A DNA stretch of 64,000 nt from Oryzias latipes (GCF_002234675.1 NC_019872.2:9564950-9628949); one strand, 5' to 3'; shown: positions 1 to 11,269, numbered from the stretch's first letter. The notes: a model not told the origin generated them from the sequence alone. Program-made: numbers and translations.

Positions 1-509
1 AGACCGACTGAAATCAGTACTGCAGTTATAGTAAAAACCCAGAACGAGGCAATCATTGACAGCATAAATGTCTGGTTCACCCTCAATTGATAATGCAAAG
101 GAAAGATGATGGCCACCAGGCGGTCATAGGAGAGGGCAACCAGATTGAAAGACTGCATGCAGAGACAAGTGTAGCAAAAAAACAGGAAAGTCATGCAGTC
201 ATTATAAGGGATAACATTATGGTTAAACAGGAAAATGTCAAGAACCTTTGGAACCAGGGCTGAGTTTCCCAACAGATCAACAAATGCAAGGTTAAAAACA
301 GCAATATACTTTGGAGTTCTTAGACTATTGTCCATGTATATTACAGCCATTACAGCGGTGTTCCCTACCACAGAAACAATGTAGACAAAGAAGAGAAAGA
401 TATAGTAATATTTTACATTTGGTATACCAATAAATCCGGTAATTATGAAATATGGAGGGCGTACAAAAGTAATGTTTCTTCCTAAAGCGGAATTAAATAA
501 ATCCATCAT
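1..509 (-). CDS. Odorant receptor, 5' part (cut by window edge)
   Basis: Reading the complement from 509 gives an uninterrupted frame of about 169 residues that leaves the window, so the C-terminal half is missing. It starts M(M)DLFNSALGRNITFVRPPYF and aligns throughout with the four complete ORs in this window. An N-glycosylation site (NIT) lies near residue 11. TM1 to TM4 are present, with the family marker KYIAVFNLAFVDLLGN in TM2 and SYDR at the end of TM3, in the place of the usual DRY motif. The role is odorant detection in olfactory neurons through a G protein, inferred from the family. Two adjacent start codons exist (509 and 506); the second matches the start of the sister genes. The frame is open and looks functional as far as it goes. 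It is the first member of a same-strand array. Confidence 0.9.
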   Translation of the reverse strand, partial: MMDLFNSALGRNITFVRPPYFIITGFIGIPNVKYYYIFLFFVYIVSVVGNTAVMAVIYMDNSLRTPKYIAVFNLAFVDLLGNSALVPKVLDIFLFNHNVIPYNDCMTFLFFCYTCLCMQSFNLVALSYDRLVAIIFPLHYQLRVNQTFMLSMIASFWVFTITAVLISVG

Positions 510-1229
510 CAAACTTGCAAGCATTCATCAGTTACAGAAGCTTCAGGTAGTTTAGTGTACTCCTTAAAAAATTAGGTCAGTTTTTATGGAGAAATGGAGA
601 AGGATCCTCCCCTTCTGTTGTGAAGTAGCAGGGCTCTGAAAATGCATCTGCTTGAGTGGGTTATGAAGTGAAGCTTATGTTTATCACTCCTATTTCCCAT
701 GTGTCCCATTTACATCATCAAATAAACATGCTTCACGTTCCCTAAACGCTGATGTATTCAGCACAACAATAGACTTTTAACATTTTTCTGAATAGTTATT
801 TGTTCAAACCACATGTTAATTAGAAAAGTAAGGAAATTAAAGCACAGTACACCAACCTTTTTCATGCCATGGCAAAAACACTTGTCTTTCTCACATAATA
901 TTATCAATTTTTGTAAAATGTAAGTTTCAGTTTCCAAAACAAAAGTAAGTCACTATATATGAATGGTCTCATGTCCTCTTGTTAGGGCTCCCACTAACTC
1001 TGTATACCAAAAGATAGTGATATAAATCTACAAGGTGTTTTCATGTTTTCCAATAGAATTATTGTTTGTATAAAATCTGTTTTGAAAACTGTTTTTGGGT
1101 GCTGGGCCAGAGTTAAATATTTATTTATTTCTGATATATTCACAAAATGTATTTATTTTTTAAAAACTGCTGACCATGCCCAGATACTTGTAATAGCATG
1201 CAATAAAAAATGAAATAACAATTTAATAC
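510..1229. other. AT-rich OR upstream flank, no gene seen
   Basis: This is the 5' flank of the minus-strand OR that ends the window on the left. It is AT-rich and I recognise no coding frame, RNA gene or clear repeat in it. Promoter elements of the OR should lie here, but none can be named from sequence alone. Confidence 0.4.
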
Positions 1230-2187
1230 ATCAAAATTAAAACATCAAAAGTCAAATGAAAAAAACTTTGATCCAATGCAAGTAACAAATTAGCAGATAA
1301 GTGTAACAACAAGTGTAATTTCTTGCCTTATAAATGGGGTTGGGACCATCAGTTGTGTTGTGCAGAAGTCAAGTGGATACACAGCTGATAGTCCTACTGA
1401 ATAGACTGTTAGAATTTGTATTATGGCAAGAAAAAAGCAGCTAAGTACAGAGAAACGTATGGTCATCATTACTTTAAGAAATGAAGGTCAGTCAGTCTGA
1501 AAAATTGGGAAAACTTTGAAGGTGTCTACAAGTGCAGTCACAAAAACCATCAAGCGCTACAAAGAAACTGGCTCACATGCGGACCGCCCCAGGAAAGGAA
1601 GACCAAGAGTCACCTCTGCTGTGGAGGATAAGTTCATCCGAGTCACCAGCCTCAGAAATGGCAGGTTAACAGCAGCTCAGATTAGAGACCAGGTCAATGG
1701 CACACAGAGTTCTAGCAGCAGACACATCTCTACAACAACTGTGTGAATCAGGCCTTCATGGTAGAATATCTGCTTGGAAACCGATGCTAAAGAAAGGCAA
1801 CAAGCAGAAGAGACTTGTTTGAGCTAGAGAACACAAGGAATGGACACTAGACCAGTGGAAATCTGTGCTTTGGTCTGATGAGTCCAAATTGGAGATTTTT
1901 GATTCCAACCACTGTGTCTTTGTGCAAAGCAGAAAAGGTGAACGGATGGACTGTACATGGCTGGTTCCCACTGTGAAGCATGGAGGAGGAAGTGTGATGG
2001 TGTGGGGGTGCTTTGCTGGTGACACTTTTGGGGATTTATTCCAAATTGAAGGCATACTGAACCAGTATAGCTACCACAGCATCTTGCAGCGGCATGCTAT
2101 TCCATCCGGTTTGCGTTTAGTTGGACCATCATTTATTTTTTCAACAGGACAAAGACCCCAAACACACCTCCAGGCCGTGTAAGGGCT
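1230..2187 (+). mobile_element. Tc1-like DNA transposon relic (broken transposase)
   Basis: The frame starting at the ATG at 1423 (MARKKQLSTEKR) encodes the N-terminal helix-turn-helix region of a Tc1-type transposase, including KRYKETGSHADRPRKGRPR and the IRVTSLRNGRLTAAQIRDQ segment. A second piece from 1865 holds the DDE core start WSDESKLEIF and the KHGGGSVMVWGCF segment. The gene is dead: there is an in-frame TGA at about 1498 and further stops and shifts after 1746, and similarity stops abruptly around 2187, so the C-terminal part and the right inverted repeat are missing. The left boundary is uncertain. The family is very common in teleost genomes. Confidence 0.85.
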
Positions 2188-2213
2188 ATTTGGTATACCA
2201 AGAAATCCGGTAA
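2188..2213. other. Short OR-like segment at the Tc1 break
   Basis: The 26 bases here match the OR gene at about 418-443 at 25 positions; that stretch encodes the FIGIPN part before TM1. It lies exactly where similarity to the Tc1 transposase ends. It may be a filler fragment from a rearrangement or a coincidence helped by conserved bases. Confidence 0.3.
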
Positions 2214-2219
2214 GTTTGT

Positions 2220-5200
2220 TTTTATTGACAATTTTAATCTTTTCTTGAACAGCACCTAATTTTATAAAACTGATGGGATTCACCCCAGTCCACTGGGCAG
2301 CAATGTTTTAGCTGCAAACATCAGACACTCTGTCCAGACATCACCGGCCCCCATCATGCCCACACCAGTCCAGACCTCCTCTTCATCTGTCCAGACATCG
2401 GTCTGTGGAAGTGACTGACTGGATGTGGTATCACCACCCCACATTCCCCAAGAAACTGCTTCAACCATCGACAGTGCTTTCTTGCCACGACCTGCTGGCC
2501 CCCCAGCCTATCCCATTAAGACTATTATTACAATCAGGTCTTCCATGAGGGGAAGACCTGATTGTAAACATTAACTGCCTTTGTCCACTAAAGGAAGCAC
2601 CAAAACCTGAGGAACCAGCTTCCACAATCACTCCACTCCCCCCTCTTTAAACTTGGCACTTTTGAAATTTCGATCATTGTCCAACAAAACCTTTATTTTA
2701 AATGATTTTATCCAAAATTGTAAAATTGATGGTCTCTTTTTAACTGAAAAATGGCTGAGCACAGATGCATCTACTGTTCTCACAGAGGCCTCTCCACCCA
2801 ATTTTAGCTTTGTTTTTTTCAATCAGGGAGGGCAAAAAGGGTGGGGGTACTGCATCTATAATGTCCAACTCCTTTGCAGCCAAGCAGATTTCATTAGATG
2901 AGTACCCCAGCTTTGAACATCACGCCTTTTTTTTTAACAGCCCTCCAGTTTCATGCATCACAGTATACAGACCACCCAAACCAAGCTCTGCTTTTATTGA
3001 GGAGTTTTTGGAGTTTCTAGCATCTGTCCTCACTTCCTTTAACATGATTTTAATAACTGGTGATTTTAACCTGCATATAGACAGGAAGTCGGACTATTGC
3101 ACCACTCAGTTCTTGGACTTGCTCGCTTCTCTGGATTTTAAACAACACGTCGTGCAGCCGACTCACAACAGGGGGCGCACTCTTGACCTTGTCATCAGTC
3201 ATGGTTTACCTACCAGTGTGTCCACTGTTGTGGACCTGGTGGTTTCTGACCATTACTGTGTGATTTTTAACATCACTGGTTTTGTAAAACAAGAGACCTC
3301 TGTGAGAACGGTGACGAAACGCTACTTGACTCCTGAGGTGGTCGAAAAATTTATTACATCTGTTCGCTCTAACTCTTCACCTGTCTTACCAGCCCCTTGT
3401 GATCCACTTGACAGTTTTAACAGTAAATTAAAATCCAGTCTCGACTCAGTTGCTACTCTTAAAATCTAAGAAGATAAGAATCAAACCCACACCCCCTTGG
3501 AGAACTGAGGAAATTAAACAATTGAAGAGACGTTGTAGATCTGCCGAAAGACTTTGGAGAAAACACAAACTTGAAATAAACTATCAACTGCACCAAGACC
3601 AACTAAAACTATATAATCTAACAGTAACACAGACTAGAAAGTCCTACTTTGCAAATATCATTTCTGCAAAAAAAAATAATCCCAGAGTCTTCTTCCCCAC
3701 AATTGAGTCTTTAATCAACTCCAATGTGAATAAAAACGCAATGCCAGCCTCATTGTGTGAGGACTTTGCAGACCACTTCAGGAGCAAGATCGGTTCTGTC
3801 AGATCGAACATCATAAATTAACTGAAAAGCCTTTTTTATTGGTAAAGATGGCTTTATCTTACCTGAGGAAGCACTGGACAGTTTTGGACTGGTTGAAGCT
3901 GCAACACTTGGTCGAGTTTTCTCCAGAGTAAATACAACAACTTGTTTTTTAGATCCCATCCCTACATCACTTTTTAAATAATTTTACGGGTCTTTTGAGA
4001 GTGACATTTTAAATATCATGAACTCCTTTCTACTGTACAGACGGGTGTTTTTCCTGCTGCCTTTAAAACGGCAGTGGTGAAACCTTTACTGAAAAAAAAT
4101 AATTTAGACCCTTCAGTTTTTAATAACTACAGCCCTGTGTCCAACTTGCCATTTTTAAGCAAGGTTTTAGAAAAACTTGTTTTTATTCAACTGAATGAGT
4201 TTATCTTACAAAACAACATTTTTGAGATAAACCAGTCTGGCTTTAGAACGAACCACAGTACTGATACAGCCTTAGTAAAAATCATTAATGATGTCAGGTG
4301 TGCCTTGGATTCAGGTCAGATCTCAGTACTAGTTCTACTAGATCTAAGCGCAGCTTTTGATACTGTTGATCACCTGATCCTTGTAAACGTACTTCAAAGT
4401 CTTGGCCTTTCAGGGACTGTTCTCAAGTGTTTCGAATCGTATCTCATGGAGAGAAACTTTATGGTAAGCGTGGACACACACTTTTCTGGGGTCCATGAAA
4501 TTAATTATGGTGTGCCTCAAGGTTCCATCCTTGGCCCCTTGCTTTTTAACATTTACATGCTTCCTCTGGGGAACGTCATCAGGAGCCACAACATCAGTTT
4601 TCATAGCAATGCTGATGATACCCATCTGTACATAGCTGTCTCCTGATGACACAAGACCAATAGAAGTACTTTTTAACTGTATTTCAGATGTGAAATTATG
4701 GATGGCAAATAATTTCCTGCAGCTCAACCAGGAGAAAACAGAAATTTTAGTTATCGGTCCTGAAGCCAAGAGAGAAACAGTCAGAAACCTAGGCGTTATT
4801 TTCGACTCTAAGCTAACTTTTATCCCACATATAATACAGATGGTTAAAACTGGTTTTTATCATCTTAGAAATCTGGCTAGGGTCTGCCCACTACTCTCTC
4901 TTGCTAATATGGAGATGCTATTGCTGCTTTTATTATGAGTAAAATTGATTATTGTAACGCCCTCCTTGCTGGTCTTCCAAATGGCCCCCGTTTAAGGAAC
5001 AGTCTGTCAGAAGACCTGAGAGCCGCAGAGAGCATTGAAGTTTTTAAGAAAAGGCTAAAGATCTATCTTTTTAACCTGGCTTTTAGCTAATTGTTTTACT
5101 GCTTTTATGTATTTATTTATATATCCATTTTATCTTGTTTTATGAACTTGAACTAGATTTTTTTAACACGTTATTTTAATTTACCTTATTTCAATGTTGT

Positions 5201-5661
5201 ATTGTTTTTATCAAGATGTTTACTTTTTTATTCTCATTTTAATATTTATTTCCGGTGCTTCCTCAGTTTGGACCTCTCCCTCTGGGTCGGCTGCTGTTCA
5301 GCCACTGCGGCTCTGGATGGGGAAACTGCATCACCACCTTGCTGTGGTGGAGCGGTCCCTGCCTGTGATGCTGCATTTGGCAGTCTGCAGCTATTCACAG
5401 AAAGGGAGGTTCCAATTATCAGCATTTCCAATATCTTGTTTTCGTGCTCAGCCTATTTCTCAATGTCTTTCCCCATCAGTTAGTGGGTGGGAGGTGTGAA
5501 AGGAGTGGGGTGCTAGGTAGGGGGAGGGAGGTACTATTTTTTAATTTTTGTGCTTGTTCATGCTTGTTTTTATGTTTTGTTGTGTTTTAATGTAAAGCAC
5601 TCCAGTTATATTTTTATATGAAAAGTGCTTTATAAATAAAGTTTGATTTGATTTGATTTGA
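2220..5661 (+). mobile_element. L2-like LINE, degenerate and internally deleted
   Basis: The element has an apurinic endonuclease domain followed by a reverse transcriptase. Endonuclease signs at about 2653-3420 are LFLTEKWLS, ITVYRPPKPS, GDFNLHID and VSDHYCVIFN. Reverse transcriptase signs at about 4074-4938 are NYSPVSNLPFLSKVLEKLV, LDLSAAFDTVDH, GVPQGSILGPLLFNIYM and a box reading NADDTHLY where YADD or FADD is expected. Frames are interrupted several times, near 3469, 3821-4074, 4646 and 4938. Just after 4986 the sequence jumps from the DYCNALLAGLPNG segment to the final EVFKKRLKIYLFNLAF segment, so an internal part is lost. The 3' end is typical of this clade: a short UTR ending in ATAAAGTTTGATTTG repeats at 5632-5661. 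The 5' edge is not sharp. Confidence 0.85.
2528..2567. repeat. Perfect 17-bp hairpin with 6-nt loop
   Basis: Bases 2528-2544 and 2551-2567 are exact reverse complements separated by six bases (ATGAGG). The hairpin lies in the 5' part of the L2-like LINE. It may have arisen by template switching during replication or reverse transcription. Confidence 0.7.
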
Positions 5662-6120
5662 GAGGTAAAGTTGCAGATGGTATTAAACTTTAAGTACAAT
5701 CTGTGTTTTTTTTTCTGATTTTTTTTGCAGAAAGTCTTAACTAAGTTTGTTGTCTTATGCTGAAAGATGCATACATAGTAAACAAAGGGCTCTATTATGG
5801 CTCTTTAGAAAAGGTATTTCGTCTTATCCAGGGTAATACTGCACGAAAAAAAACGTTTAGAAAAAAAGCCTTTAGTCATTTAAAGAGAGCTCATGATTGC
5901 AGTATATACAATACATTAATATACCCAACTGTAAGAAATGTCCCAGATTCAAGATCCCGGCATTCTGATTTTAGTTTTATGAGCCTTGGAGTAAATATCA
6001 GCCCTGCAAACATTACAGGCATTAGTTAACATTTATTTGTTTATAATATTAATGGATTGGATTTTTCTTTTCTTTTCCGGATGCTTAAAGCACTTAAAAT
6101 GTATGTCCATTATTCATTCA
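5662..6120. other. No recognisable gene
   Basis: AT-rich sequence after the LINE tail. An open frame of 90 codons (5757-6029) has no features I recognise and is probably chance. No other structure was seen. Confidence 0.35.
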
Positions 6121-6124
6121 CTCC

Positions 6125-6235
6125 CTATTGATTCTTGTTGATCAAATCCCAGCTGGGATCTTTGCGGAGCTTCCATGTTCTCCTGAATGTGAGGGTTTTC
6201 TCAGGGCTTTCCAGTTTCCTTAAACTACATATGCT
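6125..6235 (+). repeat. Fragment of a dispersed fish repeat
   Basis: The stretch reading roughly AAATCCCAGCTGGGATCTTTGCGGAGCTTCCATGTTCTCC, then a GGGTTTTCTC segment, resembles a widespread teleost repeat. Family and edges are not resolved. Confidence 0.35.
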
Positions 6236-6665
6236 GCCATCCCATCATCCACTTTGGAAGAACACAAAGATCCACTCGAGCACAGGTGCTATCTTACCTT
6301 TGCACACATAGTTTGAGTGATTAAATGAAATATTTCACATGGGAGGGTCTGAATGCCTAAGCATGCATTTGTGAACATCAGTTGTATTGTGTACATGTTG
6401 ATGTTTTGTATGTGTGCATTTTTGGAGCCCACAGGTATGTTTGTGGCAATTGACTGACTGTGTGGACAGGCCCCATCCCCTTTTGGATTTATATCACTTT
6501 TAAACCTGACTGTACACAACCACCCCCCACCCCCACCCCATCCTTCTCTCTTCTTCCTTTCTTTTCTTTTCCGTCCGATCCAACAAAAGACTGTTATAGA
6601 TATGAGAAGGATGAAGAAAGTTTAGTCTAAATAACAAAAGACGTGTATTTAAATATAGTTATGAA
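6236..6665 (+). mobile_element. Tx1/L1-like LINE 3' end, short copy
   Basis: This is the first of three copies of the same 3' region in the window (the others are at 13990-14592 and 21720-22395). The shared text runs from GAAGAACA..AAGA.CCACTCGAGCACAGGT through TTTGCAC..ATAGTTTGA.TGATT, a pyrimidine-rich block, TTCCGTCCG.TCCAACA, and an AATAAAG-like end. It is heavily 5'-truncated and carries no coding sequence. Assignment to Tx1/L1 comes from the copy at 20.6-22.4 kb, which still has coding sequence. Confidence 0.65.
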
Positions 6666-6669
6666 AGAC

Positions 6670-7631
6670 CTTGTTCTTAAACCCTCCTGCCTCCTCCTCT
6701 CTGCACCTGGGTGCTCCCTCTACCCCCACCGTAACAATTTCTTTCAAGTTTATTAGTAACAGAACTTTTTATAAACAATTGAATGGAACATCTTTATCAT
6801 GTAGCTATATCTTTTATTCTCCTCTTTGTAATAAACCTGTTATGCTCTGTGTCTTCTAGCCCTTTTATTTCTTTATTTACAATTAATTTCTATGCATTTT
6901 ATTGGGGCCATACATTGGGGTCAAGATCCTGCATCCTAGCTCTATGAATATGCTAGATTAGGGCTAACTTATTTTGAAAACAGTGAGAACAGGCAAGCAG
7001 ATGATAGTCAGGAACAGGTAAACTAGTGGCATCATCACTAAATGCAGATAATGGTATGAGAATATTTAGGTTAGGGAAGAAAAGAAAAAAAGAACAAACC
7101 AGGAAAAGTAACTTTCAGTTCATCCAAGTGTGCACAAAACCTGCAGAGTGTCAGAAAGAAGCTGATATTTAGGACAAACAAAAAGCCACGAAGAACCTTT
7201 AATTTAATGGAAAGACAGGAAGTCAGTCACTGATAAAATGAAGACATGGTTTCTACCCATAGTGTTAAGGTTTTGTAGAAGAAATGTAGGTATGGCATGA
7301 AAAATCTAACTCAATAAATAAATGAATTATCGTTTAAACTTTATAAAGCCTGGATGAAGGAGGCAATAACAAGGAGAACATCACAACACCCATGTTGACA
7401 TGTCTATGAGACATTTGTTTAAACAAATAATTGAGTAACAATATACATGGTCATCACTGTTTCAGTTCAGTTCTACAAATAGTTAACATCATAAGCAAAA
7501 GCCTGGGTGACAACTAAACTAACAAACCGTCACCAGATATGTAAAATTGATATTCTGATGTACAGAAAGAAAATCATTTCATATACTTTTGTTTTCCTTC
7601 TTTATGTCATTTTCTGAACAGACCGACTGAA
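6670..7631. other. OR 3' flank, no gene seen
   Basis: AT-rich sequence downstream of the minus-strand OR at 8597..7632. I see no gene or clear mobile element here. The 3' UTR of that OR probably lies in its right part. Confidence 0.35.
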
Positions 7632-8597
7632 TTACTTTCCAGAAACTTTGAACCGACTTCTAATTTTTAAAACTTTCTTAAATGAGGCCTTAATCTCTTG
7701 TGTCTGCAGAACATAAATGATTGGGTTTAACATGGGTGGAAAGACAGCGGTCAACGAGAGGTTTATGATCCTGTGATTTGGATGAATGTTTGTATTAGTG
7801 AATGTAATTAAAATGGGAAAAAAATAGATTGCCACTAAAGACAAATGAGCTGTACACGTTTTAAAAGCTTTCACTCCTTCTTGGATTGTGGACACTTTAA
7901 AGAGAGCAAAGCAAATACAAACATAACTGGAAATGACAATTATTAAAGGGATCCAAAGAATAATAGCTATCAATACATCACTGAATATGTAACTTGGAGA
8001 ATAATCATTGCATGCTATTCCAAATATCTGGCCATGGTCACAAAAGTAGCTGTTAATAACCACCGAGTTACAGAAGGAAAGTCTGGTCAAAAGACCGGCT
8101 GCAGTTGAAACAGCAATTATAACAAAAAGCCAGAAAGCAAGAATTATAGAAAGCATGATCTTGGGCGTCACTGTGACTTGATAATGCAGAGGAAACATGA
8201 TAGCAACCAGACGATCGTAGCAGAGAGCAACCAGGTTAAGAGCCTGCATTGAAAGGCACATGTAGCAGAAGAAAAAGTATGTCAAACACTCATTATATGA
8301 GATATAGTAGTGATTAAACAAAAACGTATCAATGACTTTTGGGACAAGAGCTGTGTTACCCAACAAATCCACAAAGGCAAGGTTAAAAACTGCTACATAC
8401 TTTGCAGTCCTCAGATTGTGATCCAGATAAATCACAGTCATTACAGCTGTGTTTCCAAGCACTGAAATAAAGAAGACAAAGAAGAGAAAGATGTAGTAAT
8501 AATTCATATTGGGTATTCCTATAAACCCAGCTATTTTAAAATATGCAGGACGCACAAAAGTAATGTTTTTTCCTAAGGCAGAATTAAAAAACTCCAT
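7632..8597 (-). CDS. Odorant receptor, intronless, complete (321 aa)
   Basis: A complete seven-transmembrane receptor starting MEFFNSALGKNITFVRPAYF. It has an N-glycosylation site at residue 11, a conserved cysteine before TM3 (NEC), the CYDR motif at the end of TM3, three cysteines in extracellular loop 2 (FC, FC, AC), KAFKTCTAHL at the start of TM6 and NPIIY in TM7. The TM2 text KYVAVFNLAFVDLLGNTALVP replaces the PMY..M..L...D signature of most ORs and marks this fish OR subfamily. The product should sit in the ciliary membrane of olfactory neurons and couple to a G protein; this is inferred from the family. It is about 60-70% similar to the other array members and is not one of the recent duplicates. 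The start is fixed by alignment with its sisters. Confidence 0.95.
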   Translation of the reverse strand: MEFFNSALGKNITFVRPAYFKIAGFIGIPNMNYYYIFLFFVFFISVLGNTAVMTVIYLDHNLRTAKYVAVFNLAFVDLLGNTALVPKVIDTFLFNHYYISYNECLTYFFFCYMCLSMQALNLVALCYDRLVAIMFPLHYQVTVTPKIMLSIILAFWLFVIIAVSTAAGLLTRLSFCNSVVINSYFCDHGQIFGIACNDYSPSYIFSDVLIAIILWIPLIIVISSYVCICFALFKVSTIQEGVKAFKTCTAHLSLVAIYFFPILITFTNTNIHPNHRIINLSLTAVFPPMLNPIIYVLQTQEIKASFKKVLKIRSRFKVSGK

Positions 8598-8802
8598 TAT
8601 GACTTAGGTAAACACTGCTCTCTCCTTATGCACACATGCGTACATTGGTCTTATCTGCTGCCAATTCTTCTCTCTCTTGTCTTGTATCAGATCATGAATG
8701 GTCATGTTTATATGTCTTTTACTTCGCCTCAGGATAGATATGTCAAATCCCTTTGGGCAAACAAGCAATTACTAAGACTTTTTATGATGTATGTTGCTTT
8801 AA

Positions 8803-9705
8803 CCCTTGTGCTATCCTAGGCACTTTAACATTGGAAGTTGGGTCATCTAGACTAGAGGGCTGCATTGGGATCGGGTCCCGCCGGGTCCCGCGGGACCCAA
8901 CCCAAATCTCGCGGGATTGGGCGGTTTGGATTGTGCTGCGGGCGGGAGCGGGCGGCAAAAAATAAACCCCGCGGGATCAGTGCTGGCATGAATATCTCAT
9001 GAATATATATTAGCGGACTACGTTAGGCTGTGCAGCTGTTGGATTCTTATGTACTGAAGCTCCGTGAAGGCACCAGGTAGAGACGCCCAATGGCCTCTGT
9101 CATGTAACCTGATGTTGGGGGTGCGCCCCGCCCCGCCTCTACCTAAGAGCGCGTTTCAGGCCGTCTGTCTGCGCGCGCACACACGGACACTTTTAACCGA
9201 ACAGGATTTGTGAAAATATATTTAATATTTAAGTTGCACATTACACAAGAGGAATGCATCAAAAGTTGAGGCTGGAGGAGGGACATGAATCTCTTTAATA
9301 ATATCAATAAAAATACATGTTTTTTTCTTGCGGGACGGGGGACGATACAAAATCAATGCATCTCTATTACTGTGCGGGACTAAATTCTCTGAGTTTTGCG
9401 GGTGCGGGCGGGAGTGGACATACATATCGCGGGAGCGGGCGGGAGTGTAACGCATACGTTGCGGGAGCGGGCGGGATTGGTCAGAAATTCAGCGGGCGCG
9501 GGCGGGAGCGCGATGAAGAAAATAGTCCCGCGCAGGGCTCTAATCTAGACCCACTAGACAGTGGTCTGAACCTTTTTTCTTCAATGATTTGTGATCTTCA
9601 CTGGTGTCCATGGATATCATAAAATCTTTCCACCTTTATCCACCTTTGTCATGGTAGGGAGAACACATCAATGCAAGGGTGGGGTCATTTCAGATAGCAT
9701 AAGGG
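8803..9705 (+). mobile_element. TTAA-target MITE, copy 1, split by a hAT insertion
   Basis: The left end starts CCCTTGTGCTATCCTAG after TTAA (8799-8802), and the right end closes with the inverted form ATAGCATAAGGG before TTAA (9706-9709). CCC-starting termini with a TTAA target duplication are the hallmark of piggyBac-type elements. The copy is non-coding and about 205 bp once the 698-bp hAT insertion plus duplication is set aside. Four more copies lie at 31634, 35699, 37382 and 39601. Confidence 0.85.
8853..9542. mobile_element. Non-autonomous hAT element nested in MITE copy 1
   Basis: The ends are imperfect inverted repeats (TAGAGGGCTGC at the left and GCAGGGCTCTA at the right), flanked by a perfect 8-bp target duplication ATCTAGAC at 8845-8852 and 9543-9550. 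Both features define the hAT superfamily. Close to both ends are many GCGGGAGCGGGCGGGA-like repeats, which resemble subterminal transposase-binding arrays. There is no transposase; open frames in the GC-rich parts are by-products of the repeats. The insertion is younger than the MITE it splits. Confidence 0.9.
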
Positions 9706-9709
9706 TTAA

Positions 9710-10654
9710 GGTGTGCATCTGTGTGCTGTGTCACACAAGTGTAATTTTAAAGTCACATGCATCTGACTTTATTTCAAAGTCCCAACTACAACATTTTACA
9801 GAGAACAAACACAATATTAATGAATTTGATTACAGTTGTGTGTGCATACCATAATTAGATTAACCTCTGGGCTTTGTTGAGCCTGAACTGGATGAAAATT
9901 TAGGATTTTTTGTTCTCAGGTGCTCCACATTGATGTTGTATGATTGCATATTTGTTTACATCCAGCACACATTTACAATTTTTCTCCTCAAGTAGTTTAA
10001 AGTACACCCAGAGAGCTGATCTGGGATGCTTTCTACTTCCTTCCATTGCTTTATTCAAAATGGCTGGTCCTTAACACTAAACTATGGAAGTCAAGACTTT
10101 CGAGAATGATAATCATTTGGAGAAGCTTTAGAAATGCTCTGCCAATATCTGGTGATTATCAAACACAAAAGTTTATTGCCTTAAAAGAAACGGAGGATGA
10201 CATTTTCAAATGTTTCAAATGTCATCCTCAACTAAACACACATTTTTTAATTAAACTCAGTGATGAGTCTGGTAGGTGGCCCTTCTTCCTAAAGCCTTAG
10301 GCTTATGGTGAGATACGGGCTGCCTGCGGTAAAATATGGGCGAACTTCCATTAGGCTTGCAGATGGCCTGCAGGAAATAGCTAGGTCACAGAGCGTGAGC
10401 CCACATAGGCATGCCATGAGCGACAGGTTGTATACAACACACGGGTAAGTAAGGGTGAAGTAGGTGAGACGCCTGCGGTGGTCTCAAGGATACTTAAGGA
10501 AAACATGAACACCCCATGTGTGCACATTTGCACGGGGTAAATAAGGGGCAAGTGGTCACACCTTACTAGCAAGAGTGCGGTGAGCATCATCACCTGTGCA
10601 TCAGATAGGTGTGTATGCAACCTTTATTACCCTTGAGAATTTGCCACATTGTGG
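9710..10654. other. Unassigned intergenic sequence
   Basis: No gene is recognised. Bases 10290-10640 have a different, less AT-rich texture and look like part of an old repeat, but I cannot name the family. Confidence 0.3.
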
Positions 10655-10770
10655 CAAGTATAGAAGTAATCAAACAAAAACATTTTTGGCACAAAGACCG
10701 TTACCCAACAACAAAATCCATGAAATATCAACATACTATGCAGTATTTACACTATTAAAGAAATTCCAGT
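10655..10770 (-). pseudogene. Odorant receptor pseudogene fragment
   Basis: The complement aligns in order with the TM2-to-loop-1 part of the OR at 8597..7632 (bases about 8305-8404). Shared blocks are ATAG.AGT.AT..AACAAAAAC, TTTGG.ACAA, GTTACCCAACA, AATCCA and CATACT.TGCAGT, separated by small deletions and one insertion. It keeps the orientation of the array, as expected for a dead array member. Only about 110 bp is recognisable and the rest has gone. Because the match is short and gapped, chance or a repeat cannot be fully excluded. Confidence 0.5.
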
Positions 10771-11269
10771 GGATTTTGAAGCTTTTGTTAACGGCAATAA
10801 AAATTAAGGGGGGTGTACTTTTACAGTTTTACTGTGTCACCAGTTCTGCCCATTGACTAAATAAAAGAACTGGACTGAGAGACTCATCCCCCCTTGCATT
10901 CCAAATAGGAAGTACCCACTGGTCCCAAAAAGCCAAAATCCCATTAACTTGAATTGTATTGTATAATTGAATTGTATAATTGTACTTGTCAAAATAACTA
11001 TTCTTGGTCTGCTACATCTTTCTAATCCTAGTTCTTGCTAATCTTTTTTTTGTTTTCATTTTATTTAGCTAAAGCGCAAGTTATTGAAGTTGTAAACAGA
11101 TCCATCAGACGCCTCAATGAAGGTAGGTGGCCTCCTGTTGAACATTTAAAGAATTTGACAGATTCTCCTGAGCCCACTTTTAGTGGAAGGGATGTGCCCT
11201 TCTAACATGTTTGCTATGGATTGGAGAGAATGGTTGCCAAAGAAATGTAGACCAAGTCTGACATGGATC
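10771..11269. other. No recognisable gene
   Basis: AT-rich intergenic DNA. Nothing beyond simple A/T runs is recognised. Confidence 0.3.

Noticed and set aside
9317-9622. Open frame with repeated AGAGG-type peptides
   Set aside because: It reads through the GC-rich subterminal repeats of a non-autonomous hAT and out into MITE sequence.
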